The notes under the pieces: model-generated
What the model saw: the letters and a program-made list of their open reading frames with translations, nothing else
Database searches by the model: none
What the model was told of the DNA's origin: nothing
In this document: in pieces, positions 1 to 15,637 of the stretch
Numbering within the stretch: the first letter of the stretch is position 1
Layout: every line of letters begins with the position of its first letter
Source of the DNA: Hirundichthys speculiger
Taxonomy: Eukaryota; Chordata; Actinopteri; Beloniformes; Exocoetidae
Assembly (NCBI GenBank): GCA_018398805.1
Contig: JAGFBZ010001885.1
Location: forward strand, 1,389,001 to 1,453,000
DNA: 64,000 nucleotides
Direction: 5' to 3'
Made by a program: the position numbers and the translations under genes

Positions 1-1875
<1,875 letters not shown>

Positions 1876-3146
1876 CTAGGAAGAAAAACATCCAATTTGT
1901 ACCATGAGCTTTTCCATCAAAGAAACAATCGTAAATGCATTCAAACAATCTGGTGTTGATTTTCACTGATTCACTGTGCATGTTTAGTAAGTCCTCGGCC
2001 TGAATCACCTCTGCTTCATAGTGATGTTCCAAGTTCCAGCTGTTAGTTACAGAAACTCTCCAATTTATCTACCAAATCTACAGATAAAAAGTTGAATCTA
2101 ATCATTTCTGCACCAAATGAGCAGCTGAAATCCATGATAGCGGTAAACTCAGCAGTCTTATCCTTTACCTGCATCATCAAACCGAGGAAAAAGCATGCTC
2201 CAGGGACTTCAGGGTAGTTTAAGGCTTTGTACTGACATACACAAGATGCTGGCGACATATACTGCTTTCAGACACAAATTCCATTTAGTCAGTTTGCAAA
2301 ACAACTGGAGAGAGGACGCTCGAGCCTTCAGATGTACCTTTAAATATCATTAAACTGGATACCTCAGATAGAACATCTATCCCCCTCTTCATTTTCACTT
2401 TTCATTGCTGATCCCATGTCCAAACCTTCACAAGAGCGGCTGGATCGGCCAACCAGAAACTTACGAACACACATGCACAGTTGCACGTATGTGTGATGTG
2501 AATTCAGAAACTTAAATCCAGAGGATTTATCCACTATGAGTCTGAGTCTCTCTTTATTATTATCATCACTATTACCACAAAACCAATTAACTGTGACAAA
2601 AGGTAGCATTTGAAACATTTGTCTTACAAATAAACTTTCACTTCCTCTCTCAGATCGTGAGGTGACCAGCAACAAGTGGCATTTTGATTATATTAACCAA
2701 CAAAATAACAATACGCACATCACTGGTTCATGTTGATGCAATTTGGTGAAATTAAAAAGAAAAACAGTCTACCCTGTCACCCTGCCTCATTGTCTTAACC
2801 TGAATCCAATCAAGTCAGCGGCATTTCAATCTTGTTGCCTGTAGAATTAATTATAAAAATAATAAAAACATGGACAATAATGAGAATTGGATCTGTACAG
2901 GTCCAGCTCTTTGTAAAAGGGCAAAACTACGAGCTTACGTAGTCTGTACGTAAGTCCGAGGAACGTGCTGGTCATGCATGGTTAGTAGAAATACGCAAAC
3001 ACTGTCACTGCAATAATGATGAATACCTCAACTCCAATCATTTTTATTATGATCACAACATACCAGTAATAAGATGAATTATTGGATTACATGAATATGA
3101 ACCTGCAGGATTAAAACCAACAAGACGCAGGCTAGAGTCTCCTCAC
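1876..3146 (-). other. znf507: znf507 intron
   Basis: This intron lies between the donor CAAG|GTGAGG at 3146 and the acceptor at 1876, about 1.27 kb. I see no further coding similarity or classified repeat in it. A small hairpin (CTTACGTA facing TACGTAAG) lies near 2933-2953. Confidence 0.75.
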
Positions 3147-5513
3147 CTTGTAGTGGAAGGCATCAGGACACTGCTTGCACTGGTACATCCTCGTCTTGCA
3201 GTGGTGGATCATATGGTTTTCCAGGTCCTTGCTGTCTGTTGCTTTGTGCTCACAGATCGGGCACTGATACGGCGGCCTCTGCTTGTGCACCCGCAGGTGC
3301 TGTTTAATGTAGCCCTTACTGCTGCTGTAGCGGCACAGACGGCACCGGTACGGCCTCTCGCTGCCGGGGATGTAATCCACCAGACCCCCATCAGAGGGGC
3401 CAACAAACCCATCCATCCCGGGAATGCCACACATGTAGCTTTCTGCACCGTTCCCTGTGACCACGCTGGCCACGGCCCCCGTTTGAAACTGCGCGTTATC
3501 TTGAAGCTCTTTCAAAATGTCTTCGTCAGAGGCGTTTTGGTCTGTGCGCTCTCGGAGTCTCTCGATGACGGTCAGCAGCGAAAGGCTGATGCCAGCTTTA
3601 GTGGAAGTGCTCTCCTCGTCTCCCTCCCCAATGCCCAAGGATCCCAAATCCTCCTCCTTGCAATTACTGCGAAGCTCCAAGTCCAACAGAGGTTCAGCTG
3701 ATCCTAAATCAGAAGCCCTTTGTCCAGCTGTCGTCACCTCATAAAGTGTTTGGCCCATGTGTGGGCCGTGCACCTGCGCTGAAACGCTCTTTGGACTCAC
3801 CTTCTCACTGCACACGGGCAGCTCGGGAGTCCTCATCGGCATGGCAACGAGGGCCTCAGCAGCCAGCGAGTGCAAACGCAGAGACTCAGAGTGTGTCCTC
3901 TTGCGACCAGCTGGGGGGATGTTTTCATCCCTCGGAGAGTCGTTGCTTTTCCCGACAGAGTGTTTGATATCGCCTCCTAACGGCTGACTGTCAGCAGCGT
4001 TATAGCCACCGCAACCAAGAACCACCTGAGTGTTCACACTTCCCATGTGCTGCTCCTCCTCCTCCTTCGCTTCCAGTAAACTCTCGTCTCTGTCCACGTC
4101 CGGGCTGAGAAGAAGAGGCTTGGTCACCACAACGGCGTCTTCGGCCGAAGGGAGGCGCTCCACGATCACGTTTATATGGCCGGCGCTGTTGGGACTGCTG
4201 TTGATGATCTTCTGAGCTGATGAGAGCAGGCTGTCTGTGACGGAGGTGCTACTTTCCACCTCCACCTCGGTTTCTGCCTCCGTCGTCACCTGCACCTCCA
4301 CCATGGGCTCCTCAGACTTTATGCCTTTGGAGTAGACATTTTCCTCCTCTTCCTCTGCTGCTTTTAGACTTTCATTGAGGTCGGAAACCGGAAGGCTCGA
4401 TGCATCCTTTTTGTTCTCTACAGCCACGGGCATGCACAGCTGGAGTTTGAAGGCAGCGGGGAGCTTCTGCAGGCTTTTATCTTGGGGAGCAGGGGAAAGA
4501 ACAACTAAATTCTCACTGGATGTCACGTTGCTCGCAGCGCTTGGCGCCTCTCTCCTTTTGGGGCCCCCTTCCTCATCCTCAAAAATGGGATAGGAGCAGT
4601 CGACTAGCCCGGCGTGCTTCCAGGCGTGGGTCTTGAGCATACGCTGTTGGCTGCACACATAACTGCAGATCAAGCAGCGGTACAACCCGTACTCCTCGTA
4701 GCTGTACCAGTTCTTCTTCTGATCCTTGGTACCTCTGACCACTTCGGTTCCTGTTTTGCAGTAATCGCCGTCTCCAATGTGCTTTTTAAAAACGTCCCCT
4801 TTCTCCTCAGAGCACAGATCCAAGTGGGTGGGATTGTTTTTCATGTTGCCTCCATCATCAAAGTGCAGTTTGACATGAGCTTCCAGCTGAGCCTGGTCCG
4901 TGGAGGTGAAGTGACACTCCGAGCACATGAGGATGAGATCGCTGTGTTGTTCGTTGTGTTGCTTCAGGTGTTCTCTCAGCTGGGGCAGCGTCTGGGACAG
5001 ATATGGACACAGGCTGCACTGATAGCACGTCACTGTCCGCCTGTGCTTACTGCTGCTGGAAATCCCCAGCTACCTCCATTACAGCGGAGGTGGTGATCGT
5101 GTTATTATCACCTGATACAGGTGAAGAAAGAGGCGCCGTCGACCTTGCTGTCATCCATTCCAACCTCCTCATTACAGTTCTTTTTAATCATCTTACAGGG
5201 AGAGCCTTCACGGCTCAACCCTTCCTCAACTCCTTTCCCCTCAACAGGAGAGACCAGGTAGAGCCCCCTTTTCTGTCCCCCCAGATGGCAGCGCCGATGG
5301 GGACGCTTCTCAACTATCTTGCTGAGCTTCTCGATGACTTGGATGAGTGAATCATCCGCTTGTTTCTGCTGGAAACTCTGGGGGGTATCCTGAGCAACGA
5401 CATGCTGGGCCTGGGTTTGAGACCCCAGCAGCGACACAGCCGACGAGGAGGAAGGAGGTAGCAGTGGAGGAGTGTGTGATGAGGACAGCGACATTGCTGT
5501 TCTCATCCATGAC
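3147..5513 (-). CDS. znf507: znf507 main coding exon (start codon at 5510)
   Basis: This large exon encodes most of the zinc-finger protein ZNF507. The acceptor is CTTTCTGCCAG at 5514 and the donor is CTACAAG|GTGAGG at 3146. The first ATG (5510) reads MDENSNVAVLI, resembling the human start MEESSSVAMLV. A block with IQVIEKLSKIVEKR (about 5330) matches the conserved N-terminal motif. From about 5055 the frame is open for 1.9 kb. It has N-terminal C2H2 fingers (CYQCSLCPYL, MCSECHF), a finger at EEYGLYRCLICSYVCSQQRM, a long acidic Ser/Glu-rich middle, SLRLHSLAAEALVAMPMR, SLLTVIERLRERTDQNASDE, then fingers at PYRCRLC, YQCPIC and YQCKQC. The first 480 nt need frame changes near 5500-5440 and between 5111 and 5055. 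These could be indels, a second overlapping ATG at 5506, or an ultrashort intron. Likely nuclear. Confidence 0.88.
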
Positions 5514-6589
5514 CTGGCAGAAAGCACACAAAGAAGTGCATGAGTAGATGAAATGTTCAAGATTTATTTTTTATCCCCCTCCCCCACTTTAAAGCACCCG
5601 TGAAACAGCTCTTAGAAAGTCATATGATGTTATTTTAATAATAATACTGTCTTAGAATAAAAATGCACAATATAGCCTGGACAACATAAACTATTAGCAT
5701 TTTTTATATAAAAGTTTCACATATTAAGTCATTATAACGCATCTTCAGGGATAAAACTTTTTGTCCATTTACAAGGGCGATTGACCCAGGATTAACAACA
5801 TTTAATATATACAGTACGAGCGGTTTGGTGACAAAAAGGAGAACGAAAAGAAAGCCAGAAAAAAAAAAAATGATTCAAGAATTTATATTTATTACTTAAA
5901 TTTCACTTTGTTTCACTTTGCCAAACCCTCAAATTCGATTAAAGGTGGATTAGTTGCTCTCAGATGAATACAGGAACATCTGCCATCTGTGAAGGCGGGG
6001 CCTAGTAATAAAAGGTTATAAACTAATACAAATAAAAAGTTATTTTAAATAAGAGATTATATCAACTTTTCAACATCTTGATTACCAAAAATCTTTTCTA
6101 TTTGTGGCTCCTAAGGAAAAAAAAACCCTGAAACATATCAATGTATATGTGTGCATGATTAGAAAAATAAAAAATGATTTAAAACATTTTTTAAAAAAGG
6201 GAGGGAGAAGGAAACTGCTTCAGAGCCAGGCCAAAGTCCTCACAGCTCTAATGTTGACTTTCTAACAGGGTATGTTTAACATCTTTGTTGTTCTTAAGAA
6301 AACTGACATTAGCAAATCAATAGCTAATAAATTTAAATAACCCAGTGTGTGTTGGGTGGCCATACATGGAAGGATAAGACCATGTATAAACATTATGTTA
6401 CAGTGAAAAAAAAACAATAGACCTAACACTTAAAAATCTCATCAGAGTACCTAAATACAAATGACGGCTGGCTCAACCACAGTAAACTATTTACATCCTC
6501 GATATGCTTTCCTGAAGCAGATACGTAACCAAAATGCATGTTATTAGATCGATTATCTGAGGAAAATGAGCCTGTTTCAGCTTCATGAA

Positions 6590-6800
6590 AGGGAGCAGAC
6601 TGAGAGAAATTCAGGATATGTGGAATTAAACCTGCCTTTGACCAGATCTAGAGAGTCGGTTACCATGGCAACAGTCTCCCAGTATGGGTTACCTGGGTTT
6701 CTGAAACTGGCCTGACTGAACCCTCTTGCTCGGGGTTAAGTCGCCTCACTTTGTGAAACAGGAAACTCACAAGCGTTTCCCTGAGTTTGCATATAATCCC
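6590..6800. repeat. Possible old interspersed repeat in znf507 intron
   Basis: This stretch is less AT-rich than its surroundings and carries GTTACCATGGCAACAG and CTCACTTTGTGAAACAGGAA. It resembles degenerate teleost DNA-transposon remnants, perhaps PIF/Harbinger-like. No terminal repeats or target duplication could be fixed, so the class is a guess. Confidence 0.25.
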
Positions 6801-7101
6801 GCTGTCTGATGATGCTTCAAAAGGCTAAAAAAGCAGAATCTGAGCATTCTAGATGTATAATTCATCATGTTTTTGAAAATTCTCTTTAACGCCTTTCATA
6901 TTTAATATTGCCCAAAATAAAAGGGGTCAAAAACAATGTAACAGTGTAATACCGGCAGGTATACGCTAAATTAAGACGTTTTTAATAAATAGGTGCAATT
7001 TAACAAGGGCATATTTTACAAACCTTTCCATTAGATTTGTAAATCCTTGGTTTGTTCAAAAACAGGTTATTATTTTGTTAAGGAAAATTATCTGAAACAT
7101 A

Positions 7102-7467
7102 CAGTCATGGAAAAAATTATTAGACCACCCTGGTTTTCTTCAGTTTCTTGTTCATTTTAATGCCTGGTACAACTAAAGGTACATTTGTTTGGACAAACAT
7201 AACGATAACCACAAAGATTGCTCATAAGAGTTTTATTTAAGAGCTGATATCTTACCATTTTCCATGGTTTTCTTGATTATAACCTAAATCACTTAAGTTT
7301 TTACATCAATAGCTATGGCGTTGTACTGCCAAAAACACTGCTTTTATGCATTCAGTGTTTTCTTTTCTGTCTGTTTTAGTCACATAATGACGTTTAGTGG
7401 TACCAGGTATTAAAATGAACAAGAAAGTGAAGAAAAAATAGTGGTCTAATAATTTTTTCCATGACTG
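7102..7467. mobile_element. Tc1/mariner-type MITE
   Basis: This 366-bp element has terminal inverted repeats of about 58 bp. The left end starts CAGTCATGGAAAAAATTATT. The right end, read on the other strand, starts the same way and stays similar as far as TTTCTTGTTCATTTTA. It is flanked by TA dinucleotides (7100-7101 and 7468-7469), the duplication made by Tc1/mariner transposases. There is no coding region, so it is non-autonomous. It lies in a znf507 intron. Confidence 0.85.
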
Positions 7468-8298
7468 TATATTTACTTAAGTGAATATAAATACTCCCAG
7501 GTCCACAAAGGCCTGTAAATTAGTGAGGTTGGGGGAGTTTGAATGAAAGGAAAGCCAAAGTAACCGCAAAGATAAGTGCAGCAGCTTAAAGCATTCTTGA
7601 TAAGCCCAGTCACTACACCAGTCAATACACATCCTTAAAAACACGCGCACCATGTGCATTTGTTTACAAGTTAATCTCGAAAGAAGCTTGGTCCAGACTC
7701 ATGTGGTTGGAATCCTTTCATTTTGACAAGTCCAGCACTTCCCCTTTTCTCATTTTTCTGACCGCAGTTTTCCTTCCACTTTCTCTCACTTCTGCTTTTG
7801 TAGGAGAAGATTAAAAAAGCGGGATTCATATTTGGAGAAGGACACCACACAGAGCTGCTGGCGCTTTTCCAGCTTCCAGGCGTCTGACCTGAGATGCAGA
7901 AACTTGCCAAATACGCAGACGTTAGTCGCTTTGCTAGAATTTATAAATATATGCGCATATTTTAACCATCTGATCTTGAATGTGAGCTCGGCCTCTCAGC
8001 AGACAGCATCGTGTGGCTCAACGCGTCTCAGAAGAGCACCTGTTATGTCAGGATCTAAAAATATTTCATCCACTTTCAGTCCCCTACAAAATAAAATTGA
8101 ACACAGCTCCGAAGCACTCGTCTAACAGAGCCAACCAAAACATTCACGAGTTCATACGAGCTCATTTCGACTCGAGCAGGACTTTCAGGCGTATTTTAAG
8201 AAAGTGCTGAGAGGCAGAGCACACTGTTAGCCTCACAGCTCGAAGCCTGCTATTCAAACAGTCACACACACATGAAGCTACAAGGGCGTTTTATTTAC

Positions 8299-8540
8299 CT
8301 CGCGGTTAACGAGTGACAGAGAACAGCGTCGCCGTGTGTGTATTAAAATATACTCACGAACACTAAAAAAGGCTCGGCGGTCTTTGTCCTCAACACATAA
8401 AACTGTTGCGTTTTATTCGTTTGCCATAAAAAGTGGCCTCTCTCTCTCCCACATTGCAAAATGGCGAGGATGGAATATCAGTCACGTGACTCGGAGTTTG
8501 CGTCAGGTGACCAACGCCAAGCCGACGATTGGCAGGTTGC
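8299..8540 (-). promoter_or_regulatory. znf507: Probable znf507 promoter and 5' UTR exon
   Basis: This is the GC-richer block immediately upstream of the gene. Read on the minus strand it has a CCAAT box (about 8528-8532), a palindromic USF-type E-box GTCACGTGAC (8481-8490), and a YY1-like CGCCATTTT (about 8458-8466). These are followed by about 160 nt that end at a good splice donor, AACCGCGAG|GTAAAT (8299/8298). CCAAT, E-box and YY1 sites close to the start are common in TATA-less vertebrate housekeeping promoters. The transcription start would then lie near 8440-8470. All of this is inference from motifs and position. Confidence 0.55.
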
Positions 8541-8879
8541 TTTCAAGTATTGCTCGGAAAACAGCATCCTACGTAGTAAACTCTGGTGAACGGAAACTCA
8601 GTTCATTTTGCTTCAAATACTTAAGAACCGGTGTATATATTTATTAAAAATACTGCTTCTTAAGTATTTGAAACAAATTGGATATATTAATGATAAATGC
8701 ATCAGTCTGTGATGGTGTATTTAAAACCCATTCGGTTCCATTGGTAGTACTACATAAATCTAATTTTTAATTGTGTCATTTACATTTGACTGACAAATAT
8801 GCGCTACATTAAGTTTATTTTCCTGTTTATGGTAAATCTATGTAATACAAATGGATGTACATTTGAAATGCAATTAAAA

Positions 8880-9205
8880 TACATCCATCCATCCATCAAT
8901 TATCTATACCCGTTTCATCCTCTGAAGGGTCACGGGGATCTGCTGGAGCCTATCCCAGCCGTCTACGGGCGAAAGGCAGGGGTTCACCCTGGACAGGTCA
9001 CCAGTCCATCGCAGGGCCACATGCAGACAAACAACCACTCACACTCAAAATCCCTCCTACAGGCAATTTAGAACCACCAATTAACCTGACATGCATGTCT
9101 TTGGACTGTGGGAGGAAGCCGGAGTACCCGGAGAAAACCCACGCAAGTACGGGGAGAACATGCAAACTCCACACAGAAAGGCCCCTGCCGAGTTTCAAAC
9201 AAGGA
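8880..9205 (+). repeat. Common teleost interspersed repeat (copy 1)
   Basis: It begins with a CATC tandem tail, then CTATACCCGTTTCATCCTCT, GGAGCCTATCCCAGC, CACCCTGGACAGGTCACCAG, CTTTGGACTGTGGGAGGAAG and GGGGAGAACATGCAAACTCC. These blocks are hallmarks of a very abundant teleost dispersed repeat, often annotated as a SINE/LINE-like element. Two other copies are in this window. An apparent 90-codon open frame across it is fortuitous. Confidence 0.8.
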
Positions 9206-11820
9206 ACCTTCTATTAAAATACATAAATCTTAAAATTAGGTCTAAATATTTCTGTAAGTGTGGGTTAATGGAGACCTCAGACTCGTGATTCCTGATGCAG
9301 TACAAAGATTCAAATCATTAACACAAAGTGATTCAGGAGTTGACCAGCTCTAGTGACAATGCTTTAATGGTACCAGTCTAGGGATGCATGATAACTGTTT
9401 TTTAAAACCGATACCAATAACTGATAACTTTCAGCTCCTAACGGCCGATACCGATAACCGATAACACACACATACACCTAAGATCATTACATTATTATGA
9501 ACAAAACCAAAAATAGTTTTGACTTTTTATATGAACAGATATTTATTTTTTCCAATGAAAAACTATCGGCAAGCCTTTCAAATATTTTCTTAAAGCTATC
9601 AAACAAACCTATTTGATATCTCACATTAACTTAAATAAGGTTCATTACTGACTGATATAAAAAAGCCTTTTACTTTTTTACACTCAGACTTACAGCTATA
9701 AAGAGAGCAGTCTATGACTTTTTTCTGAATTAGCATGCAAACACAGCAATGACATCAACCTCTCCTTTCCTTATTCCTTATATCACAGGGTTTCCAAGTG
9801 GGAGATCATTATTATGGCTTTATGATGTTAGATCAGAAGCAAAAAGAAGAGCTCAACCAGTTAATTCAGCTTCAGCATGGCAGCCAAACATCATGCAGCA
9901 TCGAGTAGGTATGATGTCAGAATGCAAGCTGTTCTGGTGGGAATGACAAAGCTCCGAACAGCATCTTCCACAAATGACCAAATAAAAGACATTTTCTGTG
10001 ACAATCCCAATTCACTGGCCTGGTTCCTTTGCCCATCAGAATCAGTAATTAGTTCAGACAAATTTGTGGCGAGAATGTGCTGCCTTCACACTTAACTAGA
10101 CTGCATCTAAGCTGGAAACACCACTCTTCCCAGTTCCACTTTAGATCCAAACAATCCATTAGAATGAGCTCAGCTCTGAATCAGAACACGACCCAAAACT
10201 GTGGAGGGATAGAATATGTCTTCACTTATTGTCCATTTTGGCGTGAAGATCAGACTCCTCAGGAAGAATGGGGATAATGAAGGTCTCCCTCGTAAAAAAT
10301 AGATTACTGATCTCAATGGAACTAGCCTGGATTAAAAAAAAGCTTGATAATAAATAATGACACAATATACATGTGTTATTTATCAAATGAACAGGGAAAA
10401 AGCTCAGCGATAAAAAATGAAGACAAAAACCTAAACAAAACTGACCAACCTAAAAAACAAAAAAACAAAAAAAGCAATTAAGTGAACACATAAAAGGATG
10501 GAAACTAGCATTAGTGATCAGCTGGTTCCACAAATAAAAGGCTTTTATCAGCTGAGAACTGAGACTTCAAAGATTGCAATGTTATAAGAATGTGCAAAAA
10601 AAACAACCAAACAAACAAACAAAAAAAACACTAAACCAGCAACTTAAGATGTGAGAAAAAAAAATCTTCGCTTTCTTCAGCCAAGCTCTGAATTTGATCT
10701 TACCTTTGATGTTTCTCCATCATGACTAAAACTGTGCCAAAATAGCCAATTTTCTCTTCTGAAGCCTCTAAAAACTCACAATGAGAAACAACAGAAGAAA
10801 AATCAATCTTGGTGAAATATAAAAGAGTGAATTTCTCGAGTGTTTAGGTTTTCAATACATGACTCAAAAGAGATACACACTCTAAGATTGTAAAACTTAG
10901 TCAGAGACAACTCTTTCTATTTTTGCTTTGTTGCATCTTCACCAGTTTCATTTATTCTGGTCTGGTGGTATGGATACTTAAATTCAATCTTCTGCTGTAA
11001 TATCATGTATTGTTTTTATTTAGATTTTAGATATTTATATATACAAATTTATTCTGAGCTTTTTTTTTAATGATAGGCTTTGTTAGAAATGGGTTGAAAT
11101 TCCTCATGTCCTTAAACAATTCAGAATGGGAAAATACACAAACGTGTGTGTTCACCCACAAAGGAAAAGACACCAGGTGAATAAACATACATTTGTAAAA
11201 CACACATTGTGAATTTCCAACTCTCATGTGTTATTTAGTCTGACAGGGATATCTGTTTAATGAGGCTCATTTACATAAAAAACATGTGCACATAGGCTGT
11301 TTTCTGTCACAGTTGTTAAATTACAGACAATAATCATCAACAGTGACAAGAACTAGATTTAATTTGTATTTACTATAAACATAATCTAACTAATCCATGT
11401 CTTAAAACATGTTAGACAAAGAGAGGGAGCATTGCCTAAGTAGTATATTTCTTCATCAAGGTTTGTTAAAATGTAATAATGGGCGAGTAAAAAAGAAAAA
11501 AAAGAAGAGGACAGAAGGGCTTTTATTGTCACTAATGATACAAAACTGCTTCCATTAGTTGGCAGAAGTATAATGTACGGTGGTTCATGTTTCCATAATT
11601 ATTCCATATATATTTCTCAGATATACCTGTAGAACTCTGCAGTTTGTCTGTTTGTTTTGTCTTCAGTTAAAATAGCTTTATTTTCTCATTCCCTTTAAAT
11701 TTGATAATTTGAATCAGTTCCAACATTTTGTAGTCTCACTACCTCATTATGGTGAGGAGAGATGAAAGAAGAAGAGAAGATGGTTTGTTCCTTTAAAGTT
11801 TGTCTCAATTTTTACCAAAA
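9206..11820. other. Intergenic, no gene seen
   Basis: AT-rich sequence. At about 9381-9480 the repeated CCGATACCGATAACCGATAA resembles the end region of a hAT-type interspersed repeat. Elsewhere there are A-rich tracts (around 10440-10480 and 10590-10670) but no coding similarity or RNA gene that I recognise. Confidence 0.5.
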
Positions 11821-11833
11821 GTGTGTGTGTGTC

Positions 11834-11840
<7 letters not shown>

Positions 11841-11874
<34 letters not shown>
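11841..11874. repeat. (CA)n microsatellite
   Basis: A run of AC repeats directly abuts the left end of the Tc1 element. It is preceded by GT repeats and an AT run. Confidence 0.9.
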
Positions 11875-13468
<1,594 letters not shown>

Positions 13469-13824
13469 GTATATATGGGAAAGACGGGGGTAATCTTTCG
13501 TCAGCACTGGCTCTCTGCTCTCAGTGAAGACTATGATGGCGCCATACTGGCTTGAGTGAGGGAGGCCAAGAGCTGAGAAAAAGAGGAGTATGTATGTATG
13601 GCCCTGGAGCAAGACCTGTGGGCCCACAAACAGGAAAAGAGGAAAAAAACAGGAACGTCTGCTGATGGACTGAACAAGTCAAGCAGATTGAAGGGCTTGC
13701 AGGAGTACTGGGAGGTTGAAGTCCGCCATCTAGGAGAGCACTTGTGTTATGAAGTTAAGCTGATCAGAAAAAAAGAATACAACAAAAACTTACATGAACG
13801 CCTCAGCTGACTGAGGTTCATTGT

Positions 13825-13855
<31 letters not shown>

Positions 13856-15279
13856 TGCAGGCGGTTCAGAGTTCTGCAAAATGACTCTGGATATCAAGTA
13901 GAAAGATACACAAAGCAAGACTTTGAAAGAACTTTTGTATTAGCTGTCCAAAAAAAAGTGCAGAAAGCCACAAGTGAGTTAAAAAAAAGTCTCAGTGTTA
14001 AAAAAAAAAAAAGAAATCTCAGTGGCTAAAAATACAAAAAAGAAAAAGAAACCCAAAAACAGATGACTAAGAAAAACTACTGGAAAACGAGAAGACCTTA
14101 CTACTGAGGGAAATAAAAATCCTGCAGCAGTTGCTTTCCAGGTGACTCTGGAAGTGAACTTAAGACATTTCTCTTGAGTCATTTCTTTTTCCTGAACGCT
14201 TTAAGGCAGAAGATGAAGCAGAGGAGCCCCTAAAGCTGGAATCATTGTGAAAGAACAAAGAGTGGTTTTCTTGACAAACTTCCAGCATCAATATTCTTTC
14301 TGTTCTCCCTGAATGTCAGGGGCTTCAAGATAGTTGATTTAGTGACATTTTATTATCTTTGTTTCTGTTTTTTTATTTTTTTTACATATATATATGTACA
14401 GATGACTTTCAATTTGAACAGCTGCAGGTTTCAGTGATCTCCTTGAGGCACAGCTCAACAGTGCCATCTAGTGGTTATTTCAATACAGTACCTGACACTT
14501 GATTTGAGTCTGAGGTGCCAATCACAATGTAATGCACATTTGATTCAGTTTTAATTTCAAATGAGTGACAATATAAAAACAGAATACTAACAAGAAGCAT
14601 GAACCGTCACAAACACACAAGATTAGAACACAGAAACAAAATATTGTGTTAATATTTTTTCTCATCAGTTTTATTAAATATGCTAATGTACATACATGAC
14701 TACATTTAAGGCCAAGATAAGAAAAAGATAAGAATAAGCAGGTTATTGAAACCTTTAATGTCTGAGTCTGTAGAAGGAAAACAAGCAGAGAATCTTCACT
14801 TTCTCATCAAATGCATGCGGAAATGATCAAAATCATGGAAAACGATGTTTGTCAAAAAAAGATTCGGAAGGGTTTTGCACATAATCTCCTTCAACAGAGC
14901 ATGCCATTAGACAGCTGAAGAAAAATATTATTACTGGCACTATCACCTCTATCTACTCACTGGCACAAGTGGAGGGCTAAGTTTGGACACCTACAATCTC
15001 TGCTTCCCCCAACAGCACTACATCGAGATCACAGATTGTTTAAGAAGAATGGGATAAACCCTTCATGGCATCACCCATATTCAACAGGTTTAATTTTCAC
15101 AGGGTGATTATAAAAGACTCTTTTTTCTAGAACTGTGTGTGCCACCTTGGAAAAAGGCAAAAGATGCTAATTAATCTTACTTCACATTAATTTTTATCAA
15201 ATCTGTCCAAACAACCTAATTTACTGAAACGAGAGCAGTCAGAGCTAAAATGAGGACAAGCAGGCAAGCCTACGAACTA
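13469..15279. other. No gene recognised; A-rich tracts
   Basis: It contains a 26-base A tract (about 13825-13850) and lysine-rich short frames around 13600-14180 without a recognisable domain. These may be debris of a retroelement. The motif GCCATCTAGTGGTTATTT near 14463 recurs in fish genomes. I cannot support any gene. Confidence 0.4.
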
Positions 15280-15443
15280 AAGGTGGGTGAATCGATCCAA
15301 ATATCAGTAATATTGATACCAACGCTGGTATTGATATCGAACAATACTCATGTAAAAAGATCAATACTCCAGCTTTTTTTCATCTTTTGACGATGCACCG
15401 TCACATGGCTCAGCAACGCCAGCCAAACAAGCATGCAGGTAGA

Positions 15444-15444
<1 letters not shown>

Positions 15445-15474
<30 letters not shown>
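15445..15474. repeat. (CA)n microsatellite
   Basis: About 15 CA repeats lie inside the hAT 5' fragment, just before the BED-finger reading frame. Confidence 0.9.
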
Positions 15475-15508
15475 CACGGAGAGAGATTACGGAACAGAAG
15501 AATCAAGA

Positions 15509-15637
15509 ATGGCGGAGAGGAAAAGGAGCGCGGTTTGGCTGTATTTTAATCCCGAAAACGAAACTACGGCAAATTGTGTAGTTTGTAAAAAGGTGGAAAA
15601 ATACAGTGGAAACACTACAAGTTTATTTAAGCAATCC
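15509..15637 (+). pseudogene. hAT transposase N-terminus (BED zinc finger), truncated
   Basis: From an ATG it reads MAERKRSAVWLYFNPENETT and continues ANCVVCKKVEKYSGNTTSLFKQ. This is the first half of a BED-type finger: aromatic W-x-Y-F, then C-x2-C. It is characteristic of hAT transposases and ZBED proteins. The His pair and the whole catalytic domain are missing because the L2 LINE interrupts the frame. A hAT catalytic-domain fragment in the same orientation appears at 32795-33420. Whether both came from one copy is uncertain. Confidence 0.7.

Larger units (their letters stand above)
5514..8298 (-). other. znf507: znf507 5' intron
   Basis: This is the inferred first intron, from a candidate donor GAG|GTAAATAA at 8298 to the acceptor at 5514. 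It is mostly AT-rich. It contains a MITE (7102-7467) and, near 6590-6800, a moderately GC-rich stretch beginning GTTACCATGGCAACAG that looks like an old interspersed repeat. Nothing coding is evident. The donor choice is inferred from position and consensus only. Confidence 0.5.
15280..15637 (+). mobile_element. hAT transposon 5' fragment
   Basis: It starts with GGTGAATCGATCCAAATATC and TTGATACC-type repeats, which are common at the 5' ends of fish hAT (ZBED-like) elements. A short reading frame with a BED zinc finger follows. The fragment ends abruptly where the 3' tail of an L2 LINE begins (about 15638). The rest of the element does not follow on the far side of the LINE. Confidence 0.6.

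Noticed and set aside
2933..2953. Short hairpin CTTACGTA/TACGTAAG
   Set aside because: An 8-bp stem is expected by chance in this much sequence; kept only as a note in the intron entry.
3153..3701. 182-codon plus-strand open frame
   Set aside because: It is the antisense shadow of the znf507 zinc-finger exon; the minus strand has domains and splice sites, the plus strand has none.
4614..5096. 160-codon plus-strand open frame
   Set aside because: Antisense of znf507 fingers; no domain, no promoter and no conservation argument.
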